In this document: positions 7,721 through 20,523 of the stretch, one piece after another | Layout: each line of letters opens with the position of its first letter | How positions within the stretch are numbered: position 1 is the first letter of the stretch | NCBI GenBank assembly: GCA_018822365.1 | Contig: JAHJKL010000038.1 | Location: forward strand, 1-58,295 | Length of the DNA: 58,295 bases | Direction of reading: 5' to 3' | Source: Candidatus Margulisiibacteriota bacterium | GTDB lineage: Bacteria; Margulisbacteria; WOR-1; O2-12-FULL-45-9; XYB2-FULL-48-7 | Notes under the pieces: generated by a model | The model's database searches: none | What the model saw: only the letters and a program-made list of their open reading frames with translations | What the model was told of the DNA's origin: nothing | Made by a program: the position numbers and the translations under genes

Positions 7721-8916
7721 ACGACCTCTTTTCAGATATCCCTGCGTCCGTTCGTTTAAAAGATGCGCTCCCTCTGCCGCCGCCACTAAGCGAGCCGGCC
7801 TTGCTCGACGAACTGCGCCGCCTGGCCGAGAGGAACAATAGATCCTTATTCACCGGAGGCGGGGTTTATGAATATTTTATTCCCAGCGCGGTCAAGCACC
7901 TGATCGGCCGAGCGGAGTTTTATACCGCTTACACCCCCTATCAGGCGGAAGCGAGCCAGGGGACGTTGCAGGCGATATACGAATACCAGTCCCTGGTCTG
8001 CGCCCTAACCGGCATGGAGGTCGCGAATGCCTCTCTATATGACGGCGCCACCGCGTTGGCGGAAGCGGCCTTTATGGCGGTCCGGCTGACCGGACGCAAA
8101 GAGGTCGCGGTCTCGGCCGCGGCTAACCCCTTTTATCGCGAAATTCTTAGAACTTATTGCCGGGCCGCTGACCTTTTCCTCCGCGAGATCCCTTACGATC
8201 TAAAGGCCGGCGTCACCCTTCCGGTCGAGCGGTTGCAACAGAGCGCTTGTTTTATTTTGCAGCAGCCGAATTTCTTTGGCTGCCTGGAACCGGTTTCTTC
8301 CCTGGCTGAAAAGATCCATGCGGCTGGGGCGCTTTTTGTTGTTTCTGCCAGTCCCCACTCCCTTGGCTTGCTCAAAGGGCCCGGAGAATATGGGGCGGAC
8401 ATCGTTGTTGCCGAGGGACAAGAGGCAGGAAACCCCAGGAACTTTGGCGGACCCGGGTTGGGAATTTTCGCAACCAGGAAAGCTTTTGTCCGTCAAATGC
8501 CCGGCCGGGTTGTTGGCGCAACTACCGACCTGGAGGGAAAACGCGGCTTTGTCCTGACCCTTTCTACCAGAGAACAGCATATTCGCAGAGAAAGGGCGAC
8601 CTCAAATATTTGCAGCAACGAGGCCCTCTGCGCCCTCGCCTCGGCTATCTACCTCTCTCTGCTCGGGAAAAATGGCCTGAAAAAAGCCGCCACCCTTTCC
8701 CTGCAAAACACCGGCTACTTCAGGCGCTCAATCCCTGCTTCGCGACTTCTTTTTTCTGGCACCCAAACCTTCAACGAGCTTGTTGTTAAAACCGATCAGC
8801 CTGTGGGGCTCGCTCTGGCCCCCTATTATCCGGAGCTCGGTTCGGCCAGATTGCTAACATTTTCGGGGCTTGCTTCGCGCAAAGAGCTGGACCTTCTGGT
8901 TGGCAAACTTCCATAA
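7717..8916 (+). CDS. gcvPA: glycine dehydrogenase (decarboxylating) subunit 1, short N-terminus
   Basis: This is the alpha half of the two-subunit P protein, which decarboxylates glycine on PLP together with GcvPB. Motifs such as YTPYQAEASQGTLQAIYEYQ, ANASLYDGATALAEA and REQHIRRERATSNIC are diagnostic. The gene starts with GTG at DLFSDIPASVRL, whereas the usual family N-terminus has roughly 25 more residues. At 399 residues it is also shorter than the usual 440-450. GcvPB, which carries the PLP lysine, would normally follow, but here the next gene is a thioredoxin-fold protein. The enzyme can work only if gcvPB lies elsewhere. Confidence 0.9.
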   Translation: MNDLFSDIPASVRLKDALPLPPPLSEPALLDELRRLAERNNRSLFTGGGVYEYFIPSAVKHLIGRAEFYTAYTPYQAEASQGTLQAIYEYQSLVCALTGMEVANASLYDGATALAEAAFMAVRLTGRKEVAVSAAANPFYREILRTYCRAADLFLREIPYDLKAGVTLPVERLQQSACFILQQPNFFGCLEPVSSLAEKIHAAGALFVVSASPHSLGLLKGPGEYGADIVVAEGQEAGNPRNFGGPGLGIFATRKAFVRQMPGRVVGATTDLEGKRGFVLTLSTREQHIRRERATSNICSNEALCALASAIYLSLLGKNGLKKAATLSLQNTGYFRRSIPASRLLFSGTQTFNELVVKTDQPVGLALAPYYPELGSARLLTFSGLASRKELDLLVGKLP

Positions 8917-8961
8917 ATAAATCAGGGGTGCTATAATTTGCGAAAGTAACGGGGGGAATAT

Positions 8962-9405
8962 ATGAAAAAAAATCAACTATTACTAATTTTAATCGCCTTT
9001 CTGGTTTTTGCCGCGATCATTGTTGTCCTGCTTTATACCGGAAAAACTGAAAAGGAGCCGGCGATCCAGCTGGCCCGGCAACCAGCTGTCGCCGATAAAA
9101 CCATTTCTAAAGAAGCTGAAACCACCGGAAAACTCCCCAAGGTTTTAACTTTATACCAAAAAGGGGAAGGCGAATCCGACCTGGCGGCTTTTGTCTCCAG
9201 CGAACTGGCCAAGGAAGGGAAACAGCTTGCGACATTTCGTTCGATCAACGTGACCGAAGACCCTCAGGCGGCCGTCTATTACGGGGTAACAGAGCACCCG
9301 ACAATTATTATCCTTAGGCCAAATGGCAGTCTTTTCCTAAAACACGAAGGTTATCTTGAGAAATCAAAGATCAAATCCCTGGCCTCTCAAGCGGCGCTTA
9401 AATAG
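8962..9405 (+). CDS. membrane-anchored thioredoxin-fold protein without cysteines
   Basis: An N-terminal membrane anchor (residues 5-26) is followed by a 90-residue thioredoxin-like domain. VLTLYQKGEGESDLAAF occupies the place of the CXXC loop, and VTEHPTIIIL supplies the cis-proline strand. The 147-residue protein has no cysteine, so it cannot be a disulfide oxidoreductase. A binding or structural role is more likely. A TATAAT box at 8932-8937 and a GGGGGG ribosome site give it its own promoter. It converges directly with gyrA with no gap. Confidence 0.6.
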   Translation: MKKNQLLLILIAFLVFAAIIVVLLYTGKTEKEPAIQLARQPAVADKTISKEAETTGKLPKVLTLYQKGEGESDLAAFVSSELAKEGKQLATFRSINVTEDPQAAVYYGVTEHPTIIILRPNGSLFLKHEGYLEKSKIKSLASQAALK

Positions 9406-14207
<4,802 letters not shown>

Positions 14208-14208
<1 letters not shown>

Positions 14209-15344
14209 TAAGCCGCCTCTTGGGTCCTGATCGGCATCACAATGTATAAATAATCTGTTTGGTCCCCCGGCTTGATCACTCCAGGGCTCAATCCTTCGGA
14301 AAATTCCACTATTACGCTTTCGGAAGCCAGTGATTCCAGAACATCGGAGATCAGCCTGACATTAAACGATACCCTGACCTTATCGCTTCCTTCTATCTCA
14401 GCCGCCAATCCTTCATCAAAACTGCCAACATCCGGAGTATGAGCAGATAAATGCAGCTTCCCTTCTTTGATCTCAAACATTGTAACATTTGCTGATCCCG
14501 ATGCAATAACTGCTCCTCTCTCCGCCGCGCTAAGAAGTTCTTTCCTGTTTATCTTAACCCTAGTTGAGCTTTTTTTCGGCACAACCTGTTTATAATCTGG
14601 AAATTTACCCTGGATCACCCTTGAAACCAGGTAAACATCCCCGCAATTGAAGCTAACCTGATCATTTGAGACGTTTATTTTGACCGTTTCACAATTTTTA
14701 AGATCAAGTATCTTTATTAATTCACTCATCGCTCTCGCAGGAACGATTATACTGACCCCATCCCCCCCGCCATTAACCTTTTCCCCTCTTTTCGCTAATC
14801 TATAGCCATCCGTGGCAACCAGCCTCATATTTGAATTATCACCGCTTATACCGCTCTTGCCGAATTCGATCAATATTCCGGTTAACACATATTTATCTTC
14901 ACTGTTGGAAACTGAAAATATTGTATGTTTGATCATTGAGGCAAAAACTTTTGCATCAACAGTGATCGATTTTCCATCTTTAACGGTTGGAAGTGACGGA
15001 AATTCGTCAGATGGTAATGAATGAAGGGTAAAATGTGAGTCTTCATAGCTAATTTTAACGGTTTTATTCTCTCCGACCTTAAATTTTATATTTGTATCCG
15101 GCAACTTAGAAACTATCCCGCTTAATGTTTTTGCCGGCAATAGAAAGGACCCTTCTTTCAAAACATTTGCCTTGATAAACAGTTCGATCCCCATTTCCAG
15201 ATTATTTGCTGACAGCTTTATCCCGGTTTTGTTCAATTCAAAAAGAATATTTCCAATAATTGGCAAAGTACTTCTGGTGGCAACAATCTTTTCGACCGTT
15301 GATACCCCGCTTTGCAGCTCTTTCTTTTCGCAGGTAAATTCCAT
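14208..15344 (-). CDS. dnaN: DNA polymerase III sliding clamp (beta subunit)
   Basis: The start at 15344 (MEFTCEKKELQSGV) is chosen because it matches the family and has AGGAGG about seven bases upstream. A longer frame to 15440 would add 32 unrelated residues. The 378-residue product has the three repeated clamp domains, each including patterns such as VDGYRLAK and the C-terminal YIVMPIRT, the ligand-groove end. The clamp tethers the replicative polymerase to DNA. It follows dnaA across a 195-base gap that is the origin candidate. Confidence 0.96.
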
Positions 15345-15546
15345 AACATTCCTCCTCTTTATCAACTTGTCCAATGGCCTTAGTATTATAGTATATTTAA
15401 GAATAGTAGTAAAAGAGTTTGTAGAAATGTTGATAAACAAGTTAATAGCTTAAAAAGTGCTAAAAATTATCAAACGATTTCAACAACCCTAACAAAAATA
15501 TGTGTACAACTATTTTTACAAATAGTTTTGCACAGACTTTTACACA
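15345..15546. other. candidate replication origin (oriC) between dnaA and dnaN
   Basis: The 195-base AT-rich gap between dnaN and dnaA has two sites matching the relaxed DnaA-box consensus TTWTNCACA: TTTTGCACA at 15526-15534 and TTTTACACA at 15538-15546, the latter reaching into the 3' end of dnaA. One-mismatch versions lie at 15428-15436 (TTATCAACA on the minus strand) and near 15500. A run TAG-TAG-TAA-AAG at 15404-15415 resembles a DnaA-trio unwinding element, but it is over 100 bases from the better boxes. Position and composition are good evidence. The exact origin is inferred. Confidence 0.55.
15385..15413 (-). promoter_or_regulatory. possible dnaN promoter
   Basis: On the minus strand TTTACT (15408-15413), a 17-base spacer and a perfect TATAAT (15385-15390) lie about 40 bases before the dnaN start. 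The -35 is weak, and the site overlaps the trio-like run of the origin candidate. Confidence 0.4.
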
Positions 15547-16913
15547 GACTTAGGTGTGAATTTCTTAATGGTATTTCTGATCTGTTTTACCGCATCGCTG
15601 AACTCAACATTTCCTTTAAGATCGGCTTTGATTTTTGAAACCGCGTGGAGAACGGTGGTATGATCGCGGCCGCCAAACCCCTCTCCTATCTTGGGGAGCG
15701 AGGCGTTGGTCATTTCACGGGTCACAAACATGGCGATCTGTCGGGCGGTTGCCACCTTCTTTGTCCGGTCTTTAGCGTCTATATCTTCGGTCTTTATCCC
15801 GAAATATTCGGCAGTGATCTTTTTGATCAGATCGATCGAGATGTTTTGGTCCTCTTTTTGTGAGTTGAGGATATCGCGCAAGACCTGGTCGACCAGCGGA
15901 ATGGTTATTTCCACGCTGTTCAGCGAGGCAAAGGCAACTATCCTGATCAAAGCCCCTTCCAGTTTTCGGATATTGGAAATGATCTTGCTAGCGATCAACG
16001 AAAGGATGTCATCAGAAATGTTAATCCCGCTTAACTCGGCCTTCTTTTTGAGGATCGCGACCCTTGTTTCAAAATCCGGGGCCTGAACATCTGCGGTCAA
16101 TCCCCATTCAAAACGGGAGCGGAGCCTCTCTTCCAGGGTGGGGATCTCTTTTGGGGGCCGATCGGAACTGACAACGATTTGCTTATTGGCCTCATAAAGA
16201 GCGTTAAAAGTATGAAAGAATTCTTCCTGGGTCCTTTCTTTCCCGGCAATGAACTGGACGTCGTCAACCAGGAGAACATCGATCGAGCGGTATTTATTGC
16301 GGAACTGGACCGTTTTATCATCACGGATGGAATTGATAAGTTCATTGGTGAACATTTCAGAGGTGATATACAAAACCTTTGCCTTATGATTGCGAGATTC
16401 AACGCGATGGCCGATCGCTTGCATCAAATGAGTTTTGCCTAACCCTACCCCGCCATAAAGAAAAAACGGATTATATGCGGTCGCCGGACTTTCGGCGACC
16501 GCCAGCGCAGCCGCATGGGCAAAGCGATTGCCTTGGCCGATAACAAAGGTTTCAAAAGTGTATCGCGAGTTTAAATATGGATTGGCCGGACGAGCGATCT
16601 TTTTAGGCGCGACATCTACCAGCAGCTGGGTTTCAACCAACGGCGTGGTAAATAGATCTTCACTGCCGACGACAAAACTAACGCTTTTGATGATCGTATT
16701 TACGGACCGCGCTTCTTGTTCAAGCAATGTGACGCAATGTTTGGAAAGCCAATTTTTAATAACGTCTCCGGGGACGGCGATCTCAAGATTGCCGTTATTA
16801 ACGGAGACCGGCTTGGAAGAAGTTATCAGCGTCTCATAAATCGGCTTATTGAGGCTCTTCTCCAATGAAGCCAGGATTTGATTCCAGATAAGATTGATAT
16901 CAAAATCAGCCAT
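15540..16913 (-). CDS. dnaA: chromosomal replication initiator protein
   Basis: DnaA binds DnaA boxes and melts the origin. The 457-residue protein has the N-terminal DnaB-interaction domain (MADFDINLIWNQIL), a short linker, the AAA+ domain with Walker A GGVGLGKT at 154-161, Walker B LLVDDVQFIAGK, and the C-terminal helix-turn-helix with the DNA-binding signature GGRDHTTVLHA. It is transcribed away from rpmH from a TTGAAT/TATACT promoter. The predicted leader is only about eight bases, with no ribosome site. Confidence 0.97.
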   Translation of the reverse strand: MADFDINLIWNQILASLEKSLNKPIYETLITSSKPVSVNNGNLEIAVPGDVIKNWLSKHCVTLLEQEARSVNTIIKSVSFVVGSEDLFTTPLVETQLLVDVAPKKIARPANPYLNSRYTFETFVIGQGNRFAHAAALAVAESPATAYNPFFLYGGVGLGKTHLMQAIGHRVESRNHKAKVLYITSEMFTNELINSIRDDKTVQFRNKYRSIDVLLVDDVQFIAGKERTQEEFFHTFNALYEANKQIVVSSDRPPKEIPTLEERLRSRFEWGLTADVQAPDFETRVAILKKKAELSGINISDDILSLIASKIISNIRKLEGALIRIVAFASLNSVEITIPLVDQVLRDILNSQKEDQNISIDLIKKITAEYFGIKTEDIDAKDRTKKVATARQIAMFVTREMTNASLPKIGEGFGGRDHTTVLHAVSKIKADLKGNVEFSDAVKQIRNTIKKFTPKSV

Positions 16914-16928
16914 AAAGTGTAGTTAACG

Positions 16929-16957
16929 AGTATAACAAGAAGAAAAGAAATATTCAA
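16929..16957 (-). promoter_or_regulatory. dnaA promoter
   Basis: On the minus strand TTGAAT (16952-16957), a 17-base spacer and TATACT (16929-16934). The start point should fall about eight bases before the dnaA ATG. Confidence 0.6.
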
Positions 16958-16979
16958 GACTTATCGACGAAAAAACAGG

Positions 16980-17009
16980 TTGACAGTAAAATCAAAAATC
17001 GAGTATAAT
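16980..17009 (+). promoter_or_regulatory. rpmH promoter
   Basis: A perfect TTGACA (16980-16985) and a perfect TATAAT (17004-17009) are separated by 18 bases, 18 bases before the rpmH ATG. An AGAGGG ribosome site follows. It diverges from the dnaA promoter within about 50 bases. Confidence 0.85.
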
Positions 17010-17027
17010 AACGAAAGAGGGATAAAT

Positions 17028-17165
17028 ATGACAAAGAGAGAGTATCAGCCACACGTAAAAAGCAAAAAAACGACCCATGGTTTTCGTTCAAAAATGAAAA
17101 CCAAGGGGGGCAGACGAGTGATCGCGAATCGTCGTAAAAAAGGAAGAAAGCGGCTTGCTCCCTAA
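17028..17165 (+). CDS. rpmH: 50S ribosomal protein L34
   Basis: A 45-residue, strongly basic protein of the large ribosomal subunit. [19 protein letters not shown] followed by [17 protein letters not shown] is the L34 pattern, with an expected HGF(R/L) core. The ATG at 17028 is fixed by AGAGGG upstream. An in-frame ATG 48 bases earlier lies inside the promoter. It diverges from dnaA, the classical origin arrangement, and its end overlaps the rnpA start. Confidence 0.96.
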   Translation: MTKREYQPHVKSKKTTHGFRSKMKTKGGRRVIANRRKKGRKRLAP

Positions 17166-17475
17166 AAAGGCGCGGCTTTCAAAAGAAGTTAAAAGGGTCC
17201 TCGAAAAACAAGAATTGCGCATTAATACCCCACTATTCACACTTGTCGCAAGAAAAAACTTCTTGGGCCTTAATAGGGTCGCAGTTGTTTGCTCAAAAAA
17301 GGTTGGGAATGCGGTTAAAAGGAACAGAATACGACGAAAAATCGCCATGTCCTATCAAAATACCTTTAATATAGGGGAAAAATACGACATGGTGTTTATT
17401 GCGAGGCCAAATGAAGCTGAGATTAAAAAATACAGAGAACAGATTGTACGGATTTTCGAAAAACTGAGCAAATGA
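17155..17475 (+). CDS. rnpA: ribonuclease P protein component
   Basis: RnpA is the protein cofactor of RNase P, which matures the 5' ends of tRNAs. The 106-residue protein carries the RNA-binding signature [15 protein letters not shown] and the flanking [20 protein letters not shown]. It starts with TTG inside the end of rpmH (11-base overlap), as commonly seen for this pair. Its stop overlaps the yidD ATG by four bases. Confidence 0.93.
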   Translation: MLPKKARLSKEVKRVLEKQELRINTPLFTLVARKNFLGLNRVAVVCSKKVGNAVKRNRIRRKIAMSYQNTFNIGEKYDMVFIARPNEAEIKKYREQIVRIFEKLSK

Positions 17476-17681
17476 AGCAACTATTGCTATTTTTAATAAG
17501 GGTTTATCAAAGATCAAAGGTCATATATCCAAGGAATTGTTGCCGATATTACCCAAGTTGTTCTCTTTATGCTGAAGAAGCAATTGTTAAATATGGCCTA
17601 TTTACTGGTATATGGCTAGGAATTAAACGTATTTCAAGATGTAATCAGTTGTTTGCCGGAGGGTACGACCCGGTTCCATAG
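17472..17681 (+). CDS. yidD: membrane protein insertion efficiency factor YidD
   Basis: A 69-residue protein with the YidD signature YPRNCCRYYPSCSLYAEEAI and an amphipathic N-terminal segment (LLLFLIRVYQRSK). YidD assists membrane-protein insertion at the Sec/YidC site. It is coupled to rnpA by an ATGA overlap and followed by yidC after a 66-base gap that holds a parS site. Confidence 0.93.
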   Translation: MKQLLLFLIRVYQRSKVIYPRNCCRYYPSCSLYAEEAIVKYGLFTGIWLGIKRISRCNQLFAGGYDPVP

Positions 17682-17690
17682 GAAATGAAA

Positions 17691-17706
17691 TGTTTCACGT
17701 GAAACA
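17691..17706. promoter_or_regulatory. parS centromere-like site 1 (ParB binding)
   Basis: TGTTTCACGTGAAACA is a perfect 16-bp palindrome identical to the consensus chromosomal parS. It lies between yidD and yidC, about 2 kb from the origin candidate. ParB/Spo0J would load here for chromosome segregation. No parA or parB gene is in the window. Confidence 0.92.
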
Positions 17707-17747
17707 TTTTCACAGTTAAATTGCCCTGAGAGGCAAAAGGAGAAGTA

Positions 17748-18383
17748 ATGGATTATTTAGTTAACATTATGCTTGAAGTGGTTAAGTTTTTTTACGCCAT
17801 AGGAGGACACAATTACGGCCTGGCAATTATTTGGCTTACAGTTGCGGTTAATATTGCATTATACCCGCTAACGGTCTCTTCAATCCAGCAAATGGCTGCT
17901 ATGCAAAGAATCCAGCCAATGATGAAGAATATTCAGGAAAAACACAAGGAAAATCCGCAACAATTGCAGAAGGAGATGATGGATCTCTACAAGATTGAAA
18001 AAGTTAACCCGCTGGGGGGTTGTTTGCCAATGTTATTGAAGATACCTGTTTTTCTGGCGTTATTCTTTGCTTTACAAAGTAAGGAGTTTCTGGCATTGAT
18101 AGGGAATAGTAATAGTTTCTTATGGATAAATAACATAGCGAAGCCTGACCCAACATTTATTATGGTTGTTTTGATTGCAATATCAACATATTTAATGCAG
18201 AAATCGATGCCAAATGCGGGGAGTGGCGGTCAAATGCAAATAATGACCTGGATGATGCCAATATTTATTGCCTTTATCAGCATTTCATTTTCAGCTGGCC
18301 TGCAAATATACTGGGTTGTTTCGAATCTTGTCGGGTGGGGGCAGCAAACATATATTATTAACAGGGCTAATAGGAAGGGTTAA
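17748..18383 (+). CDS. yidC: membrane protein insertase YidC/Oxa1
   Basis: The 211-residue insertase has the five-helix core and no large periplasmic N-terminal domain. The hallmark regions are GLAIIWLTVAVNIALYPLTV, the cytoplasmic helical hairpin MAAMQRIQPMMKNIQEKHK, and NPLGGCLPMLLKIPVF. It helps insert membrane proteins from Sec or on its own. The short form resembles Gram-positive and cyanobacterial-type homologues more than the 500-residue proteobacterial YidC. It sits in the rpmH-rnpA-yidD-yidC-jag-mnmE run. Confidence 0.93.
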   Translation: MDYLVNIMLEVVKFFYAIGGHNYGLAIIWLTVAVNIALYPLTVSSIQQMAAMQRIQPMMKNIQEKHKENPQQLQKEMMDLYKIEKVNPLGGCLPMLLKIPVFLALFFALQSKEFLALIGNSNSFLWINNIAKPDPTFIMVVLIAISTYLMQKSMPNAGSGGQMQIMTWMMPIFIAFISISFSAGLQIYWVVSNLVGWGQQTYIINRANRKG

Positions 18384-18471
18384 TAACCTGAAAAGAAGGC
18401 CGAGGATAGCTATAATTAGCAGAGGACGAAGCTGAAAAAGTGTATAATTGACGAACAATGGAGGGTGCATT

Positions 18472-19098
18472 ATGAAATCTGTTAAAATGAAGGGAAAAAA
18501 TGTTGAAGATGCTACAAAAGCGGCGGTTGCTGTGCTTGGCGTAGATCGTGATTTAGTCGAGATTAGAGTAATTAATGAAGGAAAAGCTGGGATGATGGGG
18601 TTAATAGGGGGCGAAGAGGCGGAGGTTGAAGGGATAGTTAAGGAAAGTGGGGCAGAGGAGGCAAAGCAGATCCTTCAAAACATTTTGGATAAAATGGGGT
18701 TTTTGGCAATGACCGAAATATCGTCACAGAAAGAGGACAACATAGTAATTTCTATAAAAGGCGAAGACATGGGAAGGATAATTGGAAAATCAGGGTCAAT
18801 GTTAAAATCATTGGAAACATTGATAAATGCGATGATTTGGAAGTACATGGGGAAGAGATTTTATATATCAATAGATGCCGGTGGCTATAAAGATAAAAGA
18901 GAACAGGCGCTGCAAAGGTTGGCAACGGATGTTGCGGACGAAGTAATTAGAACGGGCGAGAGCAAGGCGATGCCAAGGCTGGAGCCGAGCGATAGAAGAA
19001 TTATTCACATATTTTTACAGGAAGATGGCCGTGTGAAAACATATAGCGAAGGGGAAGGGAAGGACCGAAAGTTGATAGTTGCTCCAAAAGAGGGGTAA
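18472..19098 (+). CDS. jag: Jag/KhpB-type RNA-binding protein
   Basis: The start at 18472 follows a GGAGGG site; an upstream in-frame ATG lacks one. The 208-residue protein has an N-terminal Jag domain (KGKNVEDATKAAVAVLGVD), a KH domain with the loop IGKSGSMLKSLETL, and a C-terminal R3H domain (RRIIHIFLQEDG). Jag/KhpB proteins bind RNA and are tied to cell elongation and division in Gram-positives. Location between yidC and mnmE is the conserved one. Confidence 0.9.
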   Translation: MKSVKMKGKNVEDATKAAVAVLGVDRDLVEIRVINEGKAGMMGLIGGEEAEVEGIVKESGAEEAKQILQNILDKMGFLAMTEISSQKEDNIVISIKGEDMGRIIGKSGSMLKSLETLINAMIWKYMGKRFYISIDAGGYKDKREQALQRLATDVADEVIRTGESKAMPRLEPSDRRIIHIFLQEDGRVKTYSEGEGKDRKLIVAPKEG

Positions 19099-20430
19099 AT
19101 GTTTCTACAGGACGAAACGATCGTTGCTGCCGCGACAGGTGCGGCGGTAGCCCCAATTGCTATTATACGTATAAGCGGCAAGAAAAGCCTCGAGATCTTC
19201 AGAAATATTTTTAAAACGAAAAAAAGAATATCTTCGCACAGGGTTTTCCACGGTTTGATCATTAATCCCTGCAACCATAAAACGATCGATGATGTTTTGG
19301 CCTGGTATCTGGCCGAGCCAAGGTCGTTTACCGGAGAAGAGATGGTTGAGATAAGTTGTCATGGAAGCCCGCAAATTGTTAACGAGATAATTGAAGTGAT
19401 CATTGGGCAGGGGGGGAGAATGGCGGAACGAGGGGAATTTACGAAAAGAGCATTTTTAAACGGGAAGATTGACCTTACCCAGGCAGAAGCGATCATAGAT
19501 CTGATAAAGGCTAAAACAGAAAATAGTGCCGATTCTGCCAGGAAGCAAATAGCCGGAAAATTGAGAAAGGCGATTGAAGAGATCAGAGAGGAAGCGAAAC
19601 AGGTGGCAGCCAGGATGGAGGCCGCGATTGATTTTCCCGACGACATCGAAGAAACAGAAGAAAAGCGGGAAATTGAAAGATGCTATAAGAAAATAAAGGA
19701 AATTAAAGCAACCGCAGAATTTGGCCGGATAGCCAGAGAGGGGGCAAGGCTTGCTATAATCGGCAGACCAAACGTTGGAAAATCAAGCTTATTGAATAAG
19801 CTATTAAAAGAAGATAGGGCGATCGTTGCCGATCTTCCAGGAACGACCAGAGACACAATTGAAGAACAATTAAACATTAGGGGCTACCTGATTAACATTA
19901 TTGACACAGCAGGCATTCATGATCATGAAGTCAGCATGGTTGAAAGAAAGGGGATTGAAAGATCAAGAAGCGCCGCAAATGAGGCGGACATTATACTTTT
20001 TGTTTGCGAAGCGACAGACCCATTTAACGCGGAGGATATGCTGATATTAAATTCACTAGAAAAAAGCAAAACGATAAAAGTTGTTAACAAAACTGATTTA
20101 AAAAAGCACAGACAAAGAGAGGGAGAGGTTGCGATTTCTGTTATTAATGATAAGGAATTAACGGTGCTGGAGGATAGGATCGTCTGTCTAATTGAGAAAA
20201 AGGCGGCGTCAAGTGAGTATGGGGGGGTCAACAAAAGGCAGAAGGAGCGACTGATTATTGCCGAAAAGGCCCTGGAAAGATGCATAACCGCCATAAACAG
20301 CAGGGAGCCGGCGGACATTGTCTCAATTGACCTCAAAGAAGGAATAATTGCAATAGGAGAAATATCCGGGTACGAAGCAACGGAAGAAGTAATTAACGAG
20401 ATATTTGACAGGTTTTGTATAGGGAAGTAA
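19099..20430 (+). CDS. mnmE: tRNA-uridine-5-carboxymethylaminomethyl GTPase MnmE
   Basis: MnmE works with MnmG on wobble uridine 34 of tRNAs, using a folate one-carbon unit. In the 443-residue protein the N-terminal folate-binding domain is followed by a helical domain and a G domain with G1 GRPNVGKSS at about 222-230, PGTTRD, DTAGIHD and NKTD. The C-terminal FCIGK holds the conserved cysteine (C440). It starts immediately after the jag stop. Confidence 0.96.
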   Translation: MFLQDETIVAAATGAAVAPIAIIRISGKKSLEIFRNIFKTKKRISSHRVFHGLIINPCNHKTIDDVLAWYLAEPRSFTGEEMVEISCHGSPQIVNEIIEVIIGQGGRMAERGEFTKRAFLNGKIDLTQAEAIIDLIKAKTENSADSARKQIAGKLRKAIEEIREEAKQVAARMEAAIDFPDDIEETEEKREIERCYKKIKEIKATAEFGRIAREGARLAIIGRPNVGKSSLLNKLLKEDRAIVADLPGTTRDTIEEQLNIRGYLINIIDTAGIHDHEVSMVERKGIERSRSAANEADIILFVCEATDPFNAEDMLILNSLEKSKTIKVVNKTDLKKHRQREGEVAISVINDKELTVLEDRIVCLIEKKAASSEYGGVNKRQKERLIIAEKALERCITAINSREPADIVSIDLKEGIIAIGEISGYEATEEVINEIFDRFCIGK

Positions 20431-20450
20431 GATAGGGTGCTCGTAGTTAT

Positions 20451-20466
20451 TGTTTCACGTGAAACA
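20451..20466. promoter_or_regulatory. parS centromere-like site 2 (ParB binding)
   Basis: A second perfect copy of TGTTTCACGTGAAACA lies 20 bases after mnmE, 2.7 kb from the first. Two identical 16-bp palindromes near the origin are very unlikely by chance and fit a ParB-loading region. Confidence 0.92.
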
Positions 20467-20498
20467 ATTTGATAGGCGAAAATATAGGAAAAAATGCT

Positions 20499-20520
20499 TG
20501 TGGATAAGGAGTGTGGATAA
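20499..20520 (-). promoter_or_regulatory. pair of consensus DnaA boxes before folD
   Basis: TTATCCACA on the minus strand occurs at 20499-20507 and again at 20512-20520, with start points 13 bases apart, directly before the folD ATG. Another perfect copy is at 20974-20982 on the plus strand inside folD. They lie beside the second parS. They may be a DnaA-titration or secondary origin element, or regulate folD. Confidence 0.6.
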
Positions 20521-20523
20521 GTA

